NCBI GenBank assembly: GCA_009694265.1
Contig: SHVM01000005.1
Span: 1 to 63,547, forward strand
DNA length: 63,547 nucleotides
From: Pseudolabrys sp.
GTDB taxonomy: Bacteria > Pseudomonadota > Alphaproteobacteria > Rhizobiales > Xanthobacteraceae
Direction: 5' to 3'
The position numbers and the translations under genes were made by a program. Positions 16,737-26,811 of this stretch are shown piece after piece; the first letter of the stretch is position 1, and every line of letters begins with the position of its first letter. Under the pieces are notes generated by a model. That model did not search any database, was not told where the DNA came from, and saw only the letters and a program-made list of their open reading frames with translations.

Positions 16737-17753
16737 CTAGTAATGATCCTCGAAGCGCTTGGCGAGCTCCTCGATATTTTCCGGCGGCCAGCCCGGCACT
16801 TCCATGCCGAGATGCAGGCCCATCTGCGCCAGCACTTCCTTGATCTCGTTGAGCGACTTACGCCCGAAGTTCGGCGTGCGCAGCATTTCGGCTTCGGTCT
16901 TCTGAACGAGATCGCCGATATAGACGATGTTGTCGTTCTTGAGACAGTTGGCCGAGCGCACCGAAAGTTCGAGCTCGTCGACCTTCTTGAGGAAGGCCGG
17001 ATTGAAGGCGAGGTCCGGAATGGTCTCGGTGGCCTGCTCCTTGCGCGGCTCCTCGAAATTCACGAACACGTTGAGCTGGTCTTGCAGAATGCGCGCGGCA
17101 TAAGCGAGCGAGTCGTCCGGCGTCACTGCGCCGTTGGTCTCGATCGTCATGGTGAGCTTGTCGTAGTCGAGGATCTGGCCCTCGCGGGTGTTCTCGACTT
17201 TGTAGGAGACCTTGCGCACCGGCGAATAGAGGCTGTCGACCGGGATCAGGCCTATTGGCGCATCTTCTGGCCGATTGCGCTCGGCCGGCACATAGCCCTT
17301 GCCGGTATTGACGGTGAACTCCATGCGGATCTCGGCGCCTTCGTCCAGCGTGCACAGCACCAGGTCCGGATTGAGCACCACCACGTCGCCGACCGTTTGA
17401 ATGTCGCCGGCGGTGACCGTGCCGGGTCCCTGTTTCTTCACCACCATGCGCTTGGGGCCTTCGCCCTGCATCTTGATGGCGATGTCCTTGATGTTGAGCA
17501 CCATGTCGGTGACGTCCTCGCGCACGCCGGCGATCGAGGAGAATTCGTGCAGCACGCCGTCGATGTGCACCGACTGCACCGCCGCGCCCTGCAGCGAGGA
17601 CAGCAGAATGCGGCGCAGCGCATTGCCCAGCGTCACGCCGAAGCCGCGTTCGAGCGGCTCGGCCACCACCGTGGCGAGACGCGCGGGGTCCGCACCCGCA
17701 GTCACCTGGAGCTTGTTCGGCCTGATCAATTCCTGCCAATTCTTTTGGATCAC
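16737..17753 (-). CDS. rpoA: DNA-directed RNA polymerase subunit alpha
   Basis: RpoA forms the dimer that nucleates RNA polymerase assembly. The N-terminal domain shows [20 protein letters not shown], and the C-terminal domain (about residues 245–315) has the [20 protein letters not shown] and [16 protein letters not shown] elements that contact UP DNA and activators. The frame stays open to 17864, but homologues begin at the [14 protein letters not shown] segment. I chose the GTG at 17753, which has AGGTGA eight bases upstream, giving 338 residues. The extra 37 codons outside this start are not conserved. The gene ends in TAG. It lies between rpsK and rplQ as in other bacteria. Confidence 0.95.
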   Translation of the reverse strand: MIQKNWQELIRPNKLQVTAGADPARLATVVAEPLERGFGVTLGNALRRILLSSLQGAAVQSVHIDGVLHEFSSIAGVREDVTDMVLNIKDIAIKMQGEGPKRMVVKKQGPGTVTAGDIQTVGDVVVLNPDLVLCTLDEGAEIRMEFTVNTGKGYVPAERNRPEDAPIGLIPVDSLYSPVRKVSYKVENTREGQILDYDKLTMTIETNGAVTPDDSLAYAARILQDQLNVFVNFEEPRKEQATETIPDLAFNPAFLKKVDELELSVRSANCLKNDNIVYIGDLVQKTEAEMLRTPNFGRKSLNEIKEVLAQMGLHLGMEVPGWPPENIEELAKRFEDHY

Positions 17754-17860
17754 GTCTTCACCTATTGAGCGGCGCGGGTCTTTCTCGCGCACCCCACCCG
17801 CCGTTGTGGGGGAAAGTTCAGCGGTAGCGGTCGCGGATAGCGATCCGCTCGATGGAAAAT

Positions 17861-18250
17861 TCATACGCGACGACGCTTACGCGGACGGCAACCATTGTGC
17901 GGTATCGTGGTCACGTCGCGGATCGACGTGATGGTGAAACCCGTCGCCTGCAGAGCACGCAGTGCCGATTCACGGCCCGAGCCCGGACCGGACACTTCGA
18001 CCTCAAGCGTGCGCATGCCGTGCTCTTTAGCCTTGTTGGCGGCGTCTTCGGCGGCAACCTGCGCGGCATAGGGCGTGGATTTGCGCGAGCCCTTGAAACC
18101 CATCGTTCCCGACGACGACCAGGCAATAGTGTTACCCTGCGCGTCGGTGATGGTGATCATCGTGTTGTTGAACGACGCATTCACATGCGCCACACCCGAC
18201 ACGATGTTCTTGCGTTCGCGCCGGCGAACGCGGGTGGCTTCTTTACCCAT
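17861..18250 (-). CDS. rpsK: 30S ribosomal protein S11
   Basis: The 129-residue product carries the S11 landmarks [37 protein letters not shown] and the C-terminal [11 protein letters not shown]11 lies on the platform of the 30S subunit and contacts the Shine–Dalgarno helix. It is full length and sits between rpsM and rpoA in the usual alpha-operon order. Confidence 0.98.
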   Translation of the reverse strand: MGKEATRVRRRERKNIVSGVAHVNASFNNTMITITDAQGNTIAWSSSGTMGFKGSRKSTPYAAQVAAEDAANKAKEHGMRTLEVEVSGPGSGRESALRALQATGFTITSIRDVTTIPHNGCRPRKRRRV

Positions 18251-18306
18251 TCTCTCAATCCCTTTCGCGGCCCGCGAGCCTTAAGAGGCGCGGGCGATTT
18301 CTAAAA

Positions 18307-18684
18307 TCAAGGCGCCACTTTTTTCTTGCCGGCGATCGTCTTGGCCGGCCCCTTGCGGGTCCGCGCATTGGTGTGTGTGCGCTGGCCGCGCACCGGCAAG
18401 CCCTTGCGGTGGCGCAGGCCGCGATAGCAGCCGAGATCCATCAGACGTTTGATGTTCAACGACACTTCGCGGCGCAGATCGCCCTCGACCATGTAGTCGC
18501 GGTCGATCATTTCGCGAATCTGGAGAACCTCGGCGTCGGTGAGCTGCGACACGCGCCGCTCCGCCGGCAGGTTAACCTTCTCCATGATTTCCTTGGCGAT
18601 CTTCTGCCCGACGCCATGGATGTACTGCAGCGCGATCACGACGCGCTTGTTGGTGGGCAGATTGACGCCCGCGATACGAGCCAC
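18307..18684 (-). CDS. rpsM: 30S ribosomal protein S13
   Basis: This 125-residue protein begins [15 protein letters not shown] and contains the helix-two-turn-helix RNA-binding core and the conserved [20 protein letters not shown] tail. S13 is in the head of the small subunit and bridges to the large subunit and the P-site tRNA. The 171-base gap upstream to adk is the widest within this part of the operon. It holds no gene, but it could carry an internal promoter. Confidence 0.98.
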   Translation of the reverse strand: MARIAGVNLPTNKRVVIALQYIHGVGQKIAKEIMEKVNLPAERRVSQLTDAEVLQIREMIDRDYMVEGDLRREVSLNIKRLMDLGCYRGLRHRKGLPVRGQRTHTNARTRKGPAKTIAGKKKVAP

Positions 18685-18855
18685 GAATGGTCTCTCCTGT
18701 TACTGACCGGGCCTGCTACTGGCCGGCCGCGCTTGACGCACCGAATTTTTGTGTCCCTTGAAGGGGATAACGCAAAGCGTAACACGACACCTGTCCCCGC
18801 CTGTCCGGGGCCCAGCATCGCGCCAAACTTCTGAATACGCAGTGTATTAAGGGAT

Positions 18856-19680
18856 TCATCTCGCCTTCGTCAACCTCCGCCGGGTACGGGATTTGACCTG
18901 TCCAGACTTGTTTTTGGATCGGCCTGCCCGCCTGGCCTTCCGGCCCGATTTGCGCCCCTTGGAGCGTCTCGAGGGCGCCCTGCGGGCGGAGGCCTTGGAG
19001 CGCGGCTTTTTGGCCCGCCCTTTGGCCTTGGCGGACTTCGCCTTCCGGCGGGTGGGCTTGGTTGCGGGCTTGATTGTGAGCTTAGCCTTGACAGGCCCAG
19101 CGGGGCTTAAAAGCCGGTCGATGGCAGCCGTCACGTCGCCGATCGGCGCCATGCCGTCCACGCTCTTGAGCATGCCCTTACGGGCGTAATAGCCGGCAAG
19201 CGGCGCGGTCTGCGCCCGATAGGCGGCGAGGCGGCCCATGAGCACGTCCGGATTGTCGTCGGCGCGCAGCTTCTCGCCGCGGGCAGTCATTTCCGCCACG
19301 CGGGTTTCGATGCGCTTGAGCAGGATGCCCTCGTCAACCTTGAGCTGGATCACGCCATCGAGCTTGAGGCCGCGCTCGGCCAGCAGGCGGTCGAGCGCCT
19401 CGGCCTGCGGCACCGTGCGCGGGAAGCCGTCGAGCACGAAACCGCGCTTGGCGTCGTTTTGCCCGATACGGTCGGCGATGATCGCCACCACCACCTCGTC
19501 GGGCACCAGTTCGCCGCGATCCATGATGCCTTTCGCACGCAGGCCGACCGATGTGCCGGCGGCAACGGCGGCGCGCAGCATGTCGCCGGTCGAGAGTTGA
19601 ACGATCCCGTGTTTGGCGACCAGGTGCTGCGCTTGCGTGCCCTTCCCCGCCCCCGGGGGCCCGAGCAGGATCAACCTCAT
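18856..19680 (-). CDS. adk: Adenylate kinase with long Lys/Arg-rich C-terminal tail
   Basis: Adenylate kinase interconverts ATP+AMP and 2 ADP. Residues 1–195 form the short-LID enzyme type common in alphaproteobacteria: P-loop [14 protein letters not shown]-binding [29 protein letters not shown], then an insert-free LID and [13 protein letters not shown]. The enzyme normally ends soon after this. Here the frame continues for about 80 residues made almost only of K, R, A, S, G, P and T; 36 of the last 79 are Lys or Arg and none are acidic. The tail resembles histone H1/AlgP-like tails and may bind nucleic acid or the ribosome. Its ATG overlaps the secY stop (ATGA). Confidence 0.95.
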   Translation of the reverse strand: MRLILLGPPGAGKGTQAQHLVAKHGIVQLSTGDMLRAAVAAGTSVGLRAKGIMDRGELVPDEVVVAIIADRIGQNDAKRGFVLDGFPRTVPQAEALDRLLAERGLKLDGVIQLKVDEGILLKRIETRVAEMTARGEKLRADDNPDVLMGRLAAYRAQTAPLAGYYARKGMLKSVDGMAPIGDVTAAIDRLLSPAGPVKAKLTIKPATKPTRRKAKSAKAKGRAKKPRSKASARRAPSRRSKGRKSGRKARRAGRSKNKSGQVKSRTRRRLTKAR

Positions 19681-21008
19681 CTCTGGCGACCCCGCAGCTT
19701 CGAACGCTTGATCAGGCCTTCATATTGGTGCGCCAGTAAATAGCCCTGGACCTGCGCCACCGTGTCCATGGTGACGCTGACCACGATCAACAGCGAGGTG
19801 CCGCCGAAGTAGAACGGCACCGCGGCGTAAGAAATCAGAATTTCAGGAATAAGACAGACGATAGCGAGATAGAGCGCGCCCACCGCGGTAATGCGCGAGA
19901 GCACATAATCGATGTACTCCGCCGTGCGCTCGCCCGGCCGGATGCCCGGCACGAAGCCACCATGCTTCTTCAGATTCTCCGCGGTCTCGGTCGGATTAAA
20001 CACGATCGCGGTATAGAAGAAGGCAAAGAACACGATTAGCGCGATATAGAGGATGAGGAACAGCGGTCGCCCGTGGCCGAGCAGCGTCGTGACGGTGTTG
20101 AGCCAACCCGGCCCGCTGCCGGCGTTGAAATTGGCGACCGTGGTCGGCAGCAGCAACAGCGAGGACGCAAAGATCGGCGGGATCACGCCCGAGGTGTTGA
20201 GCTTGAGCGGCAGATGCGAGGACTGACCCTCGAACATGCGGTTGCCCACTTGTCGCTTGGGATATTGAATCAGCAGGCGGCGCTGCGCACGCTCCACGAA
20301 GACGATGAAGGCGATCACCGCTACCGCCATGACGATCACCAGCAGAATGAGCCCGGTGGACAGCGCGCCCTGGCGGCCCAGTTCGAGCGTGCCAGCGATC
20401 GCCGACGGGAGTTCAGCCACGATGCCGGCCAGAATGATCAGCGAAATGCCATTGCCGATGCCGCGCGCGGTGATCTGCTCGCCCAGCCACATCAGGAACA
20501 TGGTGCCGCCGGTCAGCGTGATCGTGGTCGAGATCAGGAAAAAGTAGCCGGGTTCACTGACGACGCTGCCGGAGCCTTGCAGGCCGATGGCAATGCCGTA
20601 GGACTGGAACGCGGCCAGCACCACGGTGAGATACCGGGTGTACTGGTTCATGATCTTGCGGCCGGACTCGCCTTCCTTCTTGAGCGCTTCAAGCGTGGGC
20701 GAGACCGTCGTCATCAGCTGAATGATGATCGAAGCCGAAATGTAGGGCATGATGTTGAGCGCAAATATCGCCATCCGGTTGATGCCGCCACCGGAGAACA
20801 TGTTGAACATGCCGAGGATGCCGCCGGCCTGGGAATTGAATATCTGTTGCCAGGCGGCCGGATCGATGCCGGGCAACGGGATATAAGTGCCCAGGCGATA
20901 GACCAGCAGCGCGCCGACCGTGAACCAGATGCGTTTCTTGAGCTCGTCGGCTTTCGCCAGCGCCGAAAAGTTGAGATTGGCTGCCAGTTGTTCTGCTGCC
21001 GAAACCAT
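19677..21008 (-). CDS. secY: Protein translocase subunit SecY
   Basis: SecY is the channel subunit of the Sec translocon in the inner membrane. The 443 residues hold ten hydrophobic segments with the family landmarks [11 protein letters not shown] (plug region), [45 protein letters not shown] and the cytosolic loop [19 protein letters not shown]. It lies between rplO and adk as in the canonical spc operon and is translationally coupled to adk. Confidence 0.98.
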   Translation of the reverse strand: MVSAAEQLAANLNFSALAKADELKKRIWFTVGALLVYRLGTYIPLPGIDPAAWQQIFNSQAGGILGMFNMFSGGGINRMAIFALNIMPYISASIIIQLMTTVSPTLEALKKEGESGRKIMNQYTRYLTVVLAAFQSYGIAIGLQGSGSVVSEPGYFFLISTTITLTGGTMFLMWLGEQITARGIGNGISLIILAGIVAELPSAIAGTLELGRQGALSTGLILLVIVMAVAVIAFIVFVERAQRRLLIQYPKRQVGNRMFEGQSSHLPLKLNTSGVIPPIFASSLLLLPTTVANFNAGSGPGWLNTVTTLLGHGRPLFLILYIALIVFFAFFYTAIVFNPTETAENLKKHGGFVPGIRPGERTAEYIDYVLSRITAVGALYLAIVCLIPEILISYAAVPFYFGGTSLLIVVSVTMDTVAQVQGYLLAHQYEGLIKRSKLRGRQR

Positions 21009-21125
21009 CAGTGTCTCCTGCGCCCTAGCCCCGTCCCGTGATCGGCCCCAGCGCAGCCGGGACCGTTTTCAGCAAGCATTAAATAGGCACTGCGTCGCAA
21101 ACTTGTAGCCGGCAACCAATCGAGA

Positions 21126-21734
21126 TTACTCAGCCTTCGGCGCTTCGGCTTCGGCCGCTTCCGCCTTCGGCTTGCCGCCCTTATTGTCGCCTTTGGGCTT
21201 GCCACCGCCCTTGGCGGCTTCCAGCGCCATGCGCTTGTTCTTACCGCGCGGCTCTTCGTCGGCTTCCTTCTTCGGCGCCAGGATTTTCACCGTGCCGCCG
21301 GCCTTCTCCACCGCCTCGATCGCCGATTTCGACGCGCCATAAACCGCAAAATCGACTTTGCTTTTGAACTCGCCGCCGCCGAGCAGCTTGACGCCGTCCT
21401 TGGCGCGCCGCATCAGTCCGGCCTTGACCATGGCCGCGGCGTCGACCGCCACTTTGGCATCGAGCAGGCCGGCGTCGATCGCCGCCTGCACCTTGCCGAG
21501 ATTGGTTTCGTTGAGCTTGATCGCGAACGAGGTGTTGCGGAAGCCGCGCTTGGGCAGGCGCCGATGCAGCGGCATCTGGCCGCCCTCGAAACCCTTGATG
21601 CGCACGCCCGAGCGCGCGGTCTGGCCCTTGCCGCCGCGGCCGCCGGTCTTGCCCATGCCGGAGCCGATGCCACGGCCGATGCGCATGCGATTCTTGCGGG
21701 CGCCCGGATTATCGGCGATCTGGTTGAGTTTCAT
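21126..21734 (-). CDS. rplO: 50S ribosomal protein L15 with C-terminal extension
   Basis: The start at 21734 ([20 protein letters not shown]) is eight bases from AGGA; another ATG six bases upstream is too close to the site. The conserved core covers about 155 residues ([37 protein letters not shown]). About 45 further residues rich in Lys, Glu, Ala and Gly follow ([19 protein letters not shown]...), making 202 residues in total. L15 is an assembly protein of the large subunit. The tail is unlike the conserved part and adds to a set of tailed proteins in this operon. Confidence 0.97.
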   Translation of the reverse strand: MKLNQIADNPGARKNRMRIGRGIGSGMGKTGGRGGKGQTARSGVRIKGFEGGQMPLHRRLPKRGFRNTSFAIKLNETNLGKVQAAIDAGLLDAKVAVDAAAMVKAGLMRRAKDGVKLLGGGEFKSKVDFAVYGASKSAIEAVEKAGGTVKILAPKKEADEEPRGKNKRMALEAAKGGGKPKGDNKGGKPKAEAAEAEAPKAE

Positions 21735-21759
21735 CGTCATCGTCCTGTACCTTGTCGAT

Positions 21760-21957
21760 TTATTTGGCGCCGCCGACGACGCGCACCAGATGGCGAAGCT
21801 TGTTGATCATGCCGCGTGTTTCCGGCGTGTCCGGAAGGTCTTTCACGCGGCCGATCTTGTTAAGGCCTAAGCCCACCAGTGTCTCGCGCTGGTCGTGATG
21901 GCGGCGTGACGCGCTGCCCACCTGTTCGACCTTGATCGTCTTTTTTGCCGGAGCCAT
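21760..21957 (-). CDS. rpmD: 50S ribosomal protein L30
   Basis: This 65-residue protein has the bacterial L30 pattern, with [20 protein letters not shown] and [24 protein letters not shown] ending in HLVRVV. It binds 23S rRNA in the large subunit. It is full length and lies between rpsE and rplO. A palindromic repeat copy fills the spacer to rpsE. Confidence 0.97.
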   Translation of the reverse strand: MAPAKKTIKVEQVGSASRRHHDQRETLVGLGLNKIGRVKDLPDTPETRGMINKLRHLVRVVGGAK

Positions 21958-21975
21958 CGCTTAGATTCCTTGTCT

Positions 21976-22024
21976 GCGCATGATCTTGTCCGAAAACCGG
22001 TTCCCACTTTTCGGAATCATGCGC
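21976..22024. repeat. 49-bp palindromic repeat, copy 1 (rpsE–rpmD spacer)
   Basis: The element begins GCGCATGATCTTGTCCGAAA and ends TTTTCGGAATCATGCGC, an imperfect palindrome. Four further copies lie at 22634, 48250, 48884 and 60434. As RNA it would fold into a long stem between two ribosomal protein genes. Confidence 0.9.
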
Positions 22025-22031
22025 TAATTCC

Positions 22032-22610
22032 TTAATCCGTCGCCGGCTCGGCATCGCCTTCGCGGCGGCGCGACTGCAGCGTGGAGACTTTGAGACTGCG
22101 GCGGGCCGCGACCGAACGCGGCGAATCCTGGTGCTTGAGCGCGTCGAAGGTCGCGCGCACCACATTGTACGGGTTGGACGAGCCGAGCGACTTGGCGACG
22201 ACGTCCTGGATGCCGAGCGTCTCGAACACGGCGCGCATCGGACCGCCGGCGATGATGCCGGTTCCCGGGGGCGCCGCGCGCAGGAAGACCTTGCCGGCGC
22301 CATGACGGCCGAGCACGTCGTGATGCAAAGTACGGCCTTCGCGCAGCGGAACGCGTGTCAAGGCGCGCTTGGCGGCATCGGTTGCCTTGCGGATCGCCTC
22401 CGGCACTTCGCGCGCTTTGCCGTGGCCATAACCGGCGCGGCCTTTCTGATCGCCGACGATCACCAGCGCGGCGAAAGCAAAACGCCGGCCGCCCTTCACC
22501 ACCTTGGCCACGCGATTGATGTGGACCAGCTTGTCGGTGAACTCGCTGTCGCGCTCTTCACGGCCGCCGCCACGATCTCGTCGCGGCTCTCGTCGGGGTT
22601 CATGTGCCAT
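22032..22610 (-). CDS. rpsE: 30S ribosomal protein S5
   Basis: S5 takes part in decoding accuracy near the A site. The 192-residue product shows the double-stranded RNA-binding part ([40 protein letters not shown]) and the second domain ([34 protein letters not shown]). The first 25 residues are Arg/Glu/Gly-rich ([20 protein letters not shown]) and precede the conserved core, as in many alphaproteobacterial S5 proteins. It is flanked on both sides by copies of the 49-bp palindrome. Confidence 0.98.
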   Translation of the reverse strand: MAHEPRREPRRDRGGGREERDSEFTDKLVHINRVAKVVKGGRRFAFAALVIVGDQKGRAGYGHGKAREVPEAIRKATDAAKRALTRVPLREGRTLHHDVLGRHGAGKVFLRAAPPGTGIIAGGPMRAVFETLGIQDVVAKSLGSSNPYNVVRATFDALKHQDSPRSVAARRSLKVSTLQSRRREGDAEPATD

Positions 22611-22633
22611 AGTCAGACCAATCCATTTTTCCT

Positions 22634-22682
22634 GCGCATGATCTTATCCAAAAATCGGTTCCCGCTTTTCGGGATCATGCAC
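22634..22682. repeat. 49-bp palindromic repeat, copy 2 (rplR–rpsE spacer)
   Basis: A second copy of the GCGCATGAT...ATCATGC palindrome, with several substitutions from the other copies (AAAAATCGG instead of GAAAACCGG, for example). It fills most of the 75-base spacer between rplR and rpsE and ends four bases beyond the rplR stop. Confidence 0.88.
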
Positions 22683-22685
22683 CCA

Positions 22686-23054
22686 TTAGAAGTTAAGCCC
22701 GCCTTCACGCGCGGCGTCGGCCAGCGCCTTGATGCGTCCGTGATAGAGATAGCCGCCGCGGTCGAACACAACGTCCTTGATGCCCTTTTGCTTGGCGCGT
22801 TCGGCGATCAATTTTCCGACCGCCTTGGCGGCAGCAATATTGGCGCCGGTCTTGGCGCCCTCGCGCATGGTCTTCTCCAGCGAGGAGGCGGCCGCCAGTG
22901 TCACGCCCTTCGTGTCGTCGATGAGCTGGGCGTGGATATGCTTGGACGAGCGAAACACGGATAGCCGCGTGCGCCCGCTCGTGCCGGCCGCTCGTTTGAC
23001 CCTGCGCCGTACTGTCGCCGTCCGCCGCGCGGTCCGGTCACTTAATCTCGACAT
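22686..23054 (-). CDS. rplR: 50S ribosomal protein L18
   Basis: L18 binds 5S rRNA and attaches it to the large subunit. From the ATG at 23054 ([20 protein letters not shown]) the product is 122 residues, with [20 protein letters not shown] and the C-terminal [24 protein letters not shown] three codons further out is in frame, but it lies closer to the GAGGG site than usual. It is full length and sits between rplF and rpsE. Confidence 0.97.
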   Translation of the reverse strand: MSRLSDRTARRTATVRRRVKRAAGTSGRTRLSVFRSSKHIHAQLIDDTKGVTLAAASSLEKTMREGAKTGANIAAAKAVGKLIAERAKQKGIKDVVFDRGGYLYHGRIKALADAAREGGLNF

Positions 23055-23068
23055 GGCTCTCAAGCCCT

Positions 23069-23602
23069 CTACTTCTTCTTGCCTTCCTTGCGGAAGATGT
23101 ATTCGCCCACGTATTTCACGCCCTTGCCCTTGTAGGGCTCGGGCGGGCGGTAGCCGCGGATTTCGGCGGCGACCTGGCCGACTTTCTGTTTGTCGACCCC
23201 GGTAATCACGATCTCGGTCGGCTTCGGCGTGACGATCGCGATGCCGTCCGGAATCTTGAAGTTCACGTCATGGCTGAAACCGAGTTGCAGGTTCAGGCTC
23301 TTGCCTTGCACCGCCGCGCGGTAGCCGACGCCGTTGATTTCCAGCCGTTCCTCGAAGCCCTTGGTCACGCCCGAGATCAAGTTGGCGACCAGCGTGCGCG
23401 AGGTGCCCCACAGGGAACGCGCGCGCTTGCCCTCGCCGCGCGGCTCGATCTTGAACGAGCCCTTGTCCAGGGTGACCACGACGTCGTCGTGCAGCACGAC
23501 CTGTACGGCGCCCTTCGGGCCCTTCACCTTGACGGTCTGCCCTTCCACGTTGGCTGTAACGCCGGTGGGAACCGCGACTACTTTGTTTCCGATGCGCGAC
23601 AT
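23069..23602 (-). CDS. rplF: 50S ribosomal protein L6
   Basis: The 177-residue protein starts [20 protein letters not shown] and ends with the rRNA-binding motif [21 protein letters not shown]6 sits near the factor-binding centre of the large subunit. Its ATG overlaps the rpsH stop by one base (TAATG), indicating coupled translation. Confidence 0.98.
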   Translation of the reverse strand: MSRIGNKVVAVPTGVTANVEGQTVKVKGPKGAVQVVLHDDVVVTLDKGSFKIEPRGEGKRARSLWGTSRTLVANLISGVTKGFEERLEINGVGYRAAVQGKSLNLQLGFSHDVNFKIPDGIAIVTPKPTEIVITGVDKQKVGQVAAEIRGYRPPEPYKGKGVKYVGEYIFRKEGKKK

Positions 23603-23997
23603 TAGAACACCGTGCAGATGATTTCGCCGCCGACATTGGCATCGCGAGCGGCATGGTCGGCCATCACGCCCTTCGGCGTCGACAGAATGGCAACGCCGAG
23701 GCCGTTATTGATGCGCGGCAAAGCCTTGACCGAAGTATAGACGCGCCGGCCGGGCTTGGAGATGCGCTCGATCTCGCGGATCACCGGCTCGCCGTCAAAA
23801 TATTTCAGCTCGATCTCGAGCTCGCTGCGTCCGTTTGCATGGGCGACCGCCGCATAGCCGCGGATATAGCCTTCGGTTTTGAGCACTTCGCAGACGCGTT
23901 CGCGCTGTTTGGAGCCCGGCATGGAGACTTTGGACTTGGCACGCATCTGCGCATTGCGGATGCGGGTGATCATGTCGCCGATCGGATCGTTTACCAT
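23602..23997 (-). CDS. rpsH: 30S ribosomal protein S8
   Basis: S8 is a primary 16S rRNA-binding protein and, in E. coli, the translational repressor of the spc operon. The 131 residues start [20 protein letters not shown] and include [20 protein letters not shown] and the conserved [20 protein letters not shown] end. It is coupled to rplF by a TAATG overlap. Confidence 0.98.
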   Translation of the reverse strand: MVNDPIGDMITRIRNAQMRAKSKVSMPGSKQRERVCEVLKTEGYIRGYAAVAHANGRSELEIELKYFDGEPVIREIERISKPGRRVYTSVKALPRINNGLGVAILSTPKGVMADHAARDANVGGEIICTVF

Positions 23998-24007
23998 CTC
24001 TGTGCCC

Positions 24008-24313
24008 TCACCAGCTCGACTTCACGAGGCCGGGAATAAGGCCCTTGGATCCGAGCTCGCGCAACGCGATACGGCTGAGACGATGTTTGCGGTAATAGGC
24101 GCGCGGACGGCCCGTCAGCTCGCAACGATTGCGAATGCGGGTCTTCGAGGAATTGCGCGGCAATTCGGCAAGTTTGAGGGTCGCGGCAAAACGCTCCTCC
24201 ATCGGTAGTTTCTTGTCACGGGCGATCGCTTTGAACGCCGCGCGCCGGTTGGCGAACTTCTTCGCCATTCTGCGCCGCCGGTTGTTCTTCTCGATCATAC
24301 TCTTCTTCGCCAT
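24008..24313 (-). CDS. rpsN: 30S ribosomal protein S14 (zinc-free long type)
   Basis: This 101-residue protein is the long S14 form, without the CxxC pairs of the short zinc form. It has [20 protein letters not shown] near the start and the [20 protein letters not shown] block towards the C-terminus. It belongs in the head of the small subunit. Order rplE–rpsN–rpsH is canonical. Confidence 0.98.
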   Translation of the reverse strand: MAKKSMIEKNNRRRRMAKKFANRRAAFKAIARDKKLPMEERFAATLKLAELPRNSSKTRIRNRCELTGRPRAYYRKHRLSRIALRELGSKGLIPGLVKSSW

Positions 24314-24361
24314 ACCTTTAGCTCCTTACGTTTCCGCGTTTGAGGAAGGCCGAACTGCCCC

Positions 24362-25006
24362 TCACTGCCGGAACGGGAAGTTGAATGCAGCCAGTAGCGC
24401 GCGCGCTTCTTCGTCGTTGCGCGCACTTGTGCAAACGGTGATGTCCATGCCCCAGGTGTCGGTGACCTTGTCGAAGTCGATTTCCGGGAACACGGTGTAT
24501 TCTTTGATGCCGATGCTGTAATTGCCGCGCCCGTCGAAGCTCTTCGGATTGAGCCCGCGGAAGTCGCGAACTCGCGGCAGCGCGATATTTACCAGCCGGT
24601 CGATGAAGTCGTACATGCGCGTCTTGCGCAGCGTGACCTTGCAGCCGATGGCCTGGCCGTCGCGCAGCTTGTAGGTCGCGATCGATTTGCGCGACATGGT
24701 GATCACGGCCTTCTGACCGGCGATCTGCGACAGGTCGGCGGCCGCGGAATCCACCTTTTTGCGGTCGGCAACGCCCTCGCCGATGCCCATGTTGAGTACG
24801 ACCTTGGTGATCGTGGGCACCTGCATGCGATTCTTGTAGCCGAACTGCTTGATGAGCTCCGGGCGGATGACCTCTTCGAAATGAGCGCGCAGGCGCGCTC
24901 TATAGTCAGAGGCCACGCGCGGCTTCTTTACCTTTGGCGCGGCGTCCTTGGCGGCCGGCGGTTTCTTCGCCTTTTTGGGTTCGGGGTTCTGTTGCGTATC
25001 AGCCAT
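24362..25006 (-). CDS. rplE: 50S ribosomal protein L5 with Lys/Ala-rich N-terminal extension
   Basis: L5 binds 5S rRNA and contacts the P-site tRNA. Conserved segments are [41 protein letters not shown] and [21 protein letters not shown]. Its ATG at 25006 lies inside the end of rplX (8-base overlap). The first 32 residues ([20 protein letters not shown]...) come before the usual start region [17 protein letters not shown], so the protein has 214 residues against about 180 for typical L5. The frame is open further upstream, but only as an rplX shadow. Confidence 0.96.
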   Translation of the reverse strand: MADTQQNPEPKKAKKPPAAKDAAPKVKKPRVASDYRARLRAHFEEVIRPELIKQFGYKNRMQVPTITKVVLNMGIGEGVADRKKVDSAAADLSQIAGQKAVITMSRKSIATYKLRDGQAIGCKVTLRKTRMYDFIDRLVNIALPRVRDFRGLNPKSFDGRGNYSIGIKEYTVFPEIDFDKVTDTWGMDITVCTSARNDEEARALLAAFNFPFRQ

Positions 25007-25325
25007 CGATCTCGACTCCGGTACGCTTGGCAAAGCGCACTTTTCTGCGGTCATTGCCCTCGCCGATGAATTTGAAACCGACGCGGGTCGGCTTGCCGTC
25101 CTTGGGGTCCGCGATCGCCAGGTTGGACAAATGAATCGTGCTCTCCTTGGAGATGATCCCGCCCTCCTGTTGCGCGGTCTGGCGCTGGTGACGCTTGACC
25201 ATGTTGACGCCGCGCACGATGGCGCGCGCATCCGCCGGGCGCACTTCGACGACCTCGCCGGTGCGGCCCTTGTCGCGACCCGTGAGCACGATCACCTTGT
25301 CGCCTTTTCGGATTTTGGCGGCCAT
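24999..25325 (-). CDS. rplX: 50S ribosomal protein L24
   Basis: The 108-residue product begins [20 protein letters not shown] (KOW motif) and contains [21 protein letters not shown]24 is an early assembly initiator protein bound to the 5' end of 23S rRNA. It overlaps rplN by one base (TGATG) and rplE by eight, so all three are translationally coupled. Confidence 0.98.
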   Translation of the reverse strand: MAAKIRKGDKVIVLTGRDKGRTGEVVEVRPADARAIVRGVNMVKRHQRQTAQQEGGIISKESTIHLSNLAIADPKDGKPTRVGFKFIGEGNDRRKVRFAKRTGVEIDG

Positions 25326-25693
25326 CACAGCACCTCCGGGGCGAGCGAGATGATCTTCATATGATTCTTGGCGCGCAATTCGCGCGGCACCGGCCCAAAG
25401 ATGCGGGTTCCCACCGGCTCCATTTGCGGCGTGATCAGCACCGCCGCGTTGCGGTCGAAACGGATGACGGAACCATCGGCGCGCTTGATATCCTTGCGGA
25501 TGCGCACCACGACCGCCTTCATCACCTCGCCTTTTTTGACGCGGCCACGCGGGATCGCTTCCTTCACCGAGACGACGATGACATCGCCGATGGTGGCGTA
25601 TTTGCGCTTCGAGCCGCCCAGCACCTTGATGCACATGACGCGGCGCGCGCCGGAATTGTCCGCCACGTCGAGGTTGGTTTGCATCTGAATCAT
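25325..25693 (-). CDS. rplN: 50S ribosomal protein L14
   Basis: This 122-residue protein has the L14 signature [20 protein letters not shown] and the C-terminal [20 protein letters not shown]. It lies at the subunit interface of the large subunit. The length is standard and it sits between rpsQ and rplX, coupled to rplX. Confidence 0.98.
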   Translation of the reverse strand: MIQMQTNLDVADNSGARRVMCIKVLGGSKRKYATIGDVIVVSVKEAIPRGRVKKGEVMKAVVVRIRKDIKRADGSVIRFDRNAAVLITPQMEPVGTRIFGPVPRELRAKNHMKIISLAPEVL

Positions 25694-25742
25694 GATGCGG
25701 CTCTTTCTGTCGTAACAAGCAAATTCCTGAAGACCATGACGC

Positions 25743-25994
25743 TTATTGAACTTTCTGCTTCTTCTCGCCCCGGATCACTTCCCAGTGCTTAAGCTTTGAA
25801 ATCGGCCGGCGCTCCTCGATCCACACCAAATCGCCGACCGAGAATTCCTCGGTCTCGTCATGGGCGTGGTACTTCTTCGAGGTCCGCACGGTTTTCTTCA
25901 TGGTCGCGTGCGTGAAACGCCGGTCAACCCGCACGACCACGGTCTTGGCCTGCTTGTCGCTGACGACGACGCCCTGGAGCGTACGTTTCGGCAT
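25743..25994 (-). CDS. rpsQ: 30S ribosomal protein S17
   Basis: The 83-residue product starts [20 protein letters not shown] and shows the OB-fold segments [20 protein letters not shown] and [21 protein letters not shown]17 binds 16S rRNA early in 30S assembly. It is full length and 10 bases downstream of rpmC. Confidence 0.98.
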   Translation of the reverse strand: MPKRTLQGVVVSDKQAKTVVVRVDRRFTHATMKKTVRTSKKYHAHDETEEFSVGDLVWIEERRPISKLKHWEVIRGEKKQKVQ

Positions 25995-26004
25995 CTATGA
26001 CCCC

Positions 26005-26361
26005 TTACTTCTTCGATTTGGCGCGCGACTTCGACTTCGCAGCGGCCATGGATTTGGCAGATTTTGGTTTGGCATTTTTGGGCTTGGCCGGTTTCGCCGC
26101 GGCTTTCGTTTTCGGTTTCTTTTCAGCTTTCGGCGCAACGGCGGCCTTTACATCGGGCTCCGGCATGCCGGCGCGCTTTTGTCCAGCGATGGTCTTCATG
26201 CGCGCGATGTCGCGGCGGATGACGCGCACGCGCGAGGTATTCTCCAGCTGCCCGGTGGCGCGCTGGAAACGCAGGTTGAACTGCTCCTTCTTCAGCTTGA
26301 GCACTTCGTCGTCGAGCTGATCGAGCGTCAACGCTCTTACGTCTGCGGGTTTCATGTCCAT
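26005..26361 (-). CDS. rpmC: 50S ribosomal protein L29 with long basic C-terminal tail
   Basis: The ATG at 26361 overlaps the rplP stop as TGATG. The first 65 or so residues are ordinary L29 ([48 protein letters not shown]), a helical hairpin near the tunnel exit where SRP and trigger factor dock. The frame continues with about 50 residues of Lys, Ala, Pro and Ser ([20 protein letters not shown]...). The product of 118 residues is nearly twice the usual length. The tail would project near the exit site and could contact rRNA or nascent-chain factors. Confidence 0.95.
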   Translation of the reverse strand: MDMKPADVRALTLDQLDDEVLKLKKEQFNLRFQRATGQLENTSRVRVIRRDIARMKTIAGQKRAGMPEPDVKAAVAPKAEKKPKTKAAAKPAKPKNAKPKSAKSMAAAKSKSRAKSKK

Positions 26362-26774
26362 CACTCGACGATACGTTCGATGAAACGGGTCTTGACGGGC
26401 AGTTTGGCGGCGGCGAGCGCGAGCGCTTCCTTGGCAACCGCGATCGGAATGCCGTCGACCTCAAACAGGATGCGGCCGGGCTTGACGCGGCAAACCCAGA
26501 ACTCGGGCGTGCCCTTGCCTTTGCCCATGCGGATTTCGATCGGCTTTTTGGACACCGGCACGTCCGGGTAGACGCGGATCCACACGCGGCCCGCCCGCTT
26601 CATGAAACGGGTGAGCGCGCGGCGCGCGGCCTCGATCTGGCGCGCGGTGACCCGCTCTGGTTCCAGCGCCTTGAGGCCGTATTGGCCGAAAGAAAACGTG
26701 GCGCCACTAGTGGCGACGCCGTGGATACGGCCCTTGAACGCCTTGCGGAACTTGGTTCGCTTTGGTTGCAGCAT
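26361..26774 (-). CDS. rplP: 50S ribosomal protein L16
   Basis: This 137-residue protein starts [20 protein letters not shown] and contains [20 protein letters not shown] and [22 protein letters not shown]16 organises the A site of the large subunit. Length and position between rpsC and rpmC are standard. Confidence 0.98.
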   Translation of the reverse strand: MLQPKRTKFRKAFKGRIHGVATSGATFSFGQYGLKALEPERVTARQIEAARRALTRFMKRAGRVWIRVYPDVPVSKKPIEIRMGKGKGTPEFWVCRVKPGRILFEVDGIPIAVAKEALALAAAKLPVKTRFIERIVE

Positions 26775-26811
26775 GTTCTTTCGACTCTATTCTTTCGACT
26801 TTATTTTGCGC

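Noticed and set aside
17754-17864. N-terminal extension of RpoA by 37 residues
   Set aside because: The extra residues are not part of the RpoA fold, and the GTG at 17753 has a good ribosome site and matches the start region of homologues.
21976-22024. Palindromic repeat as an intrinsic terminator
   Set aside because: There is no T tract on the transcribed strand, and essential genes follow in the same operon, so full termination is implausible.
25007-25231. Longer form of L5 starting inside rplX
   Set aside because: The added residues are an out-of-frame reading of rplX; the ATG at 25006 gives the expected protein.
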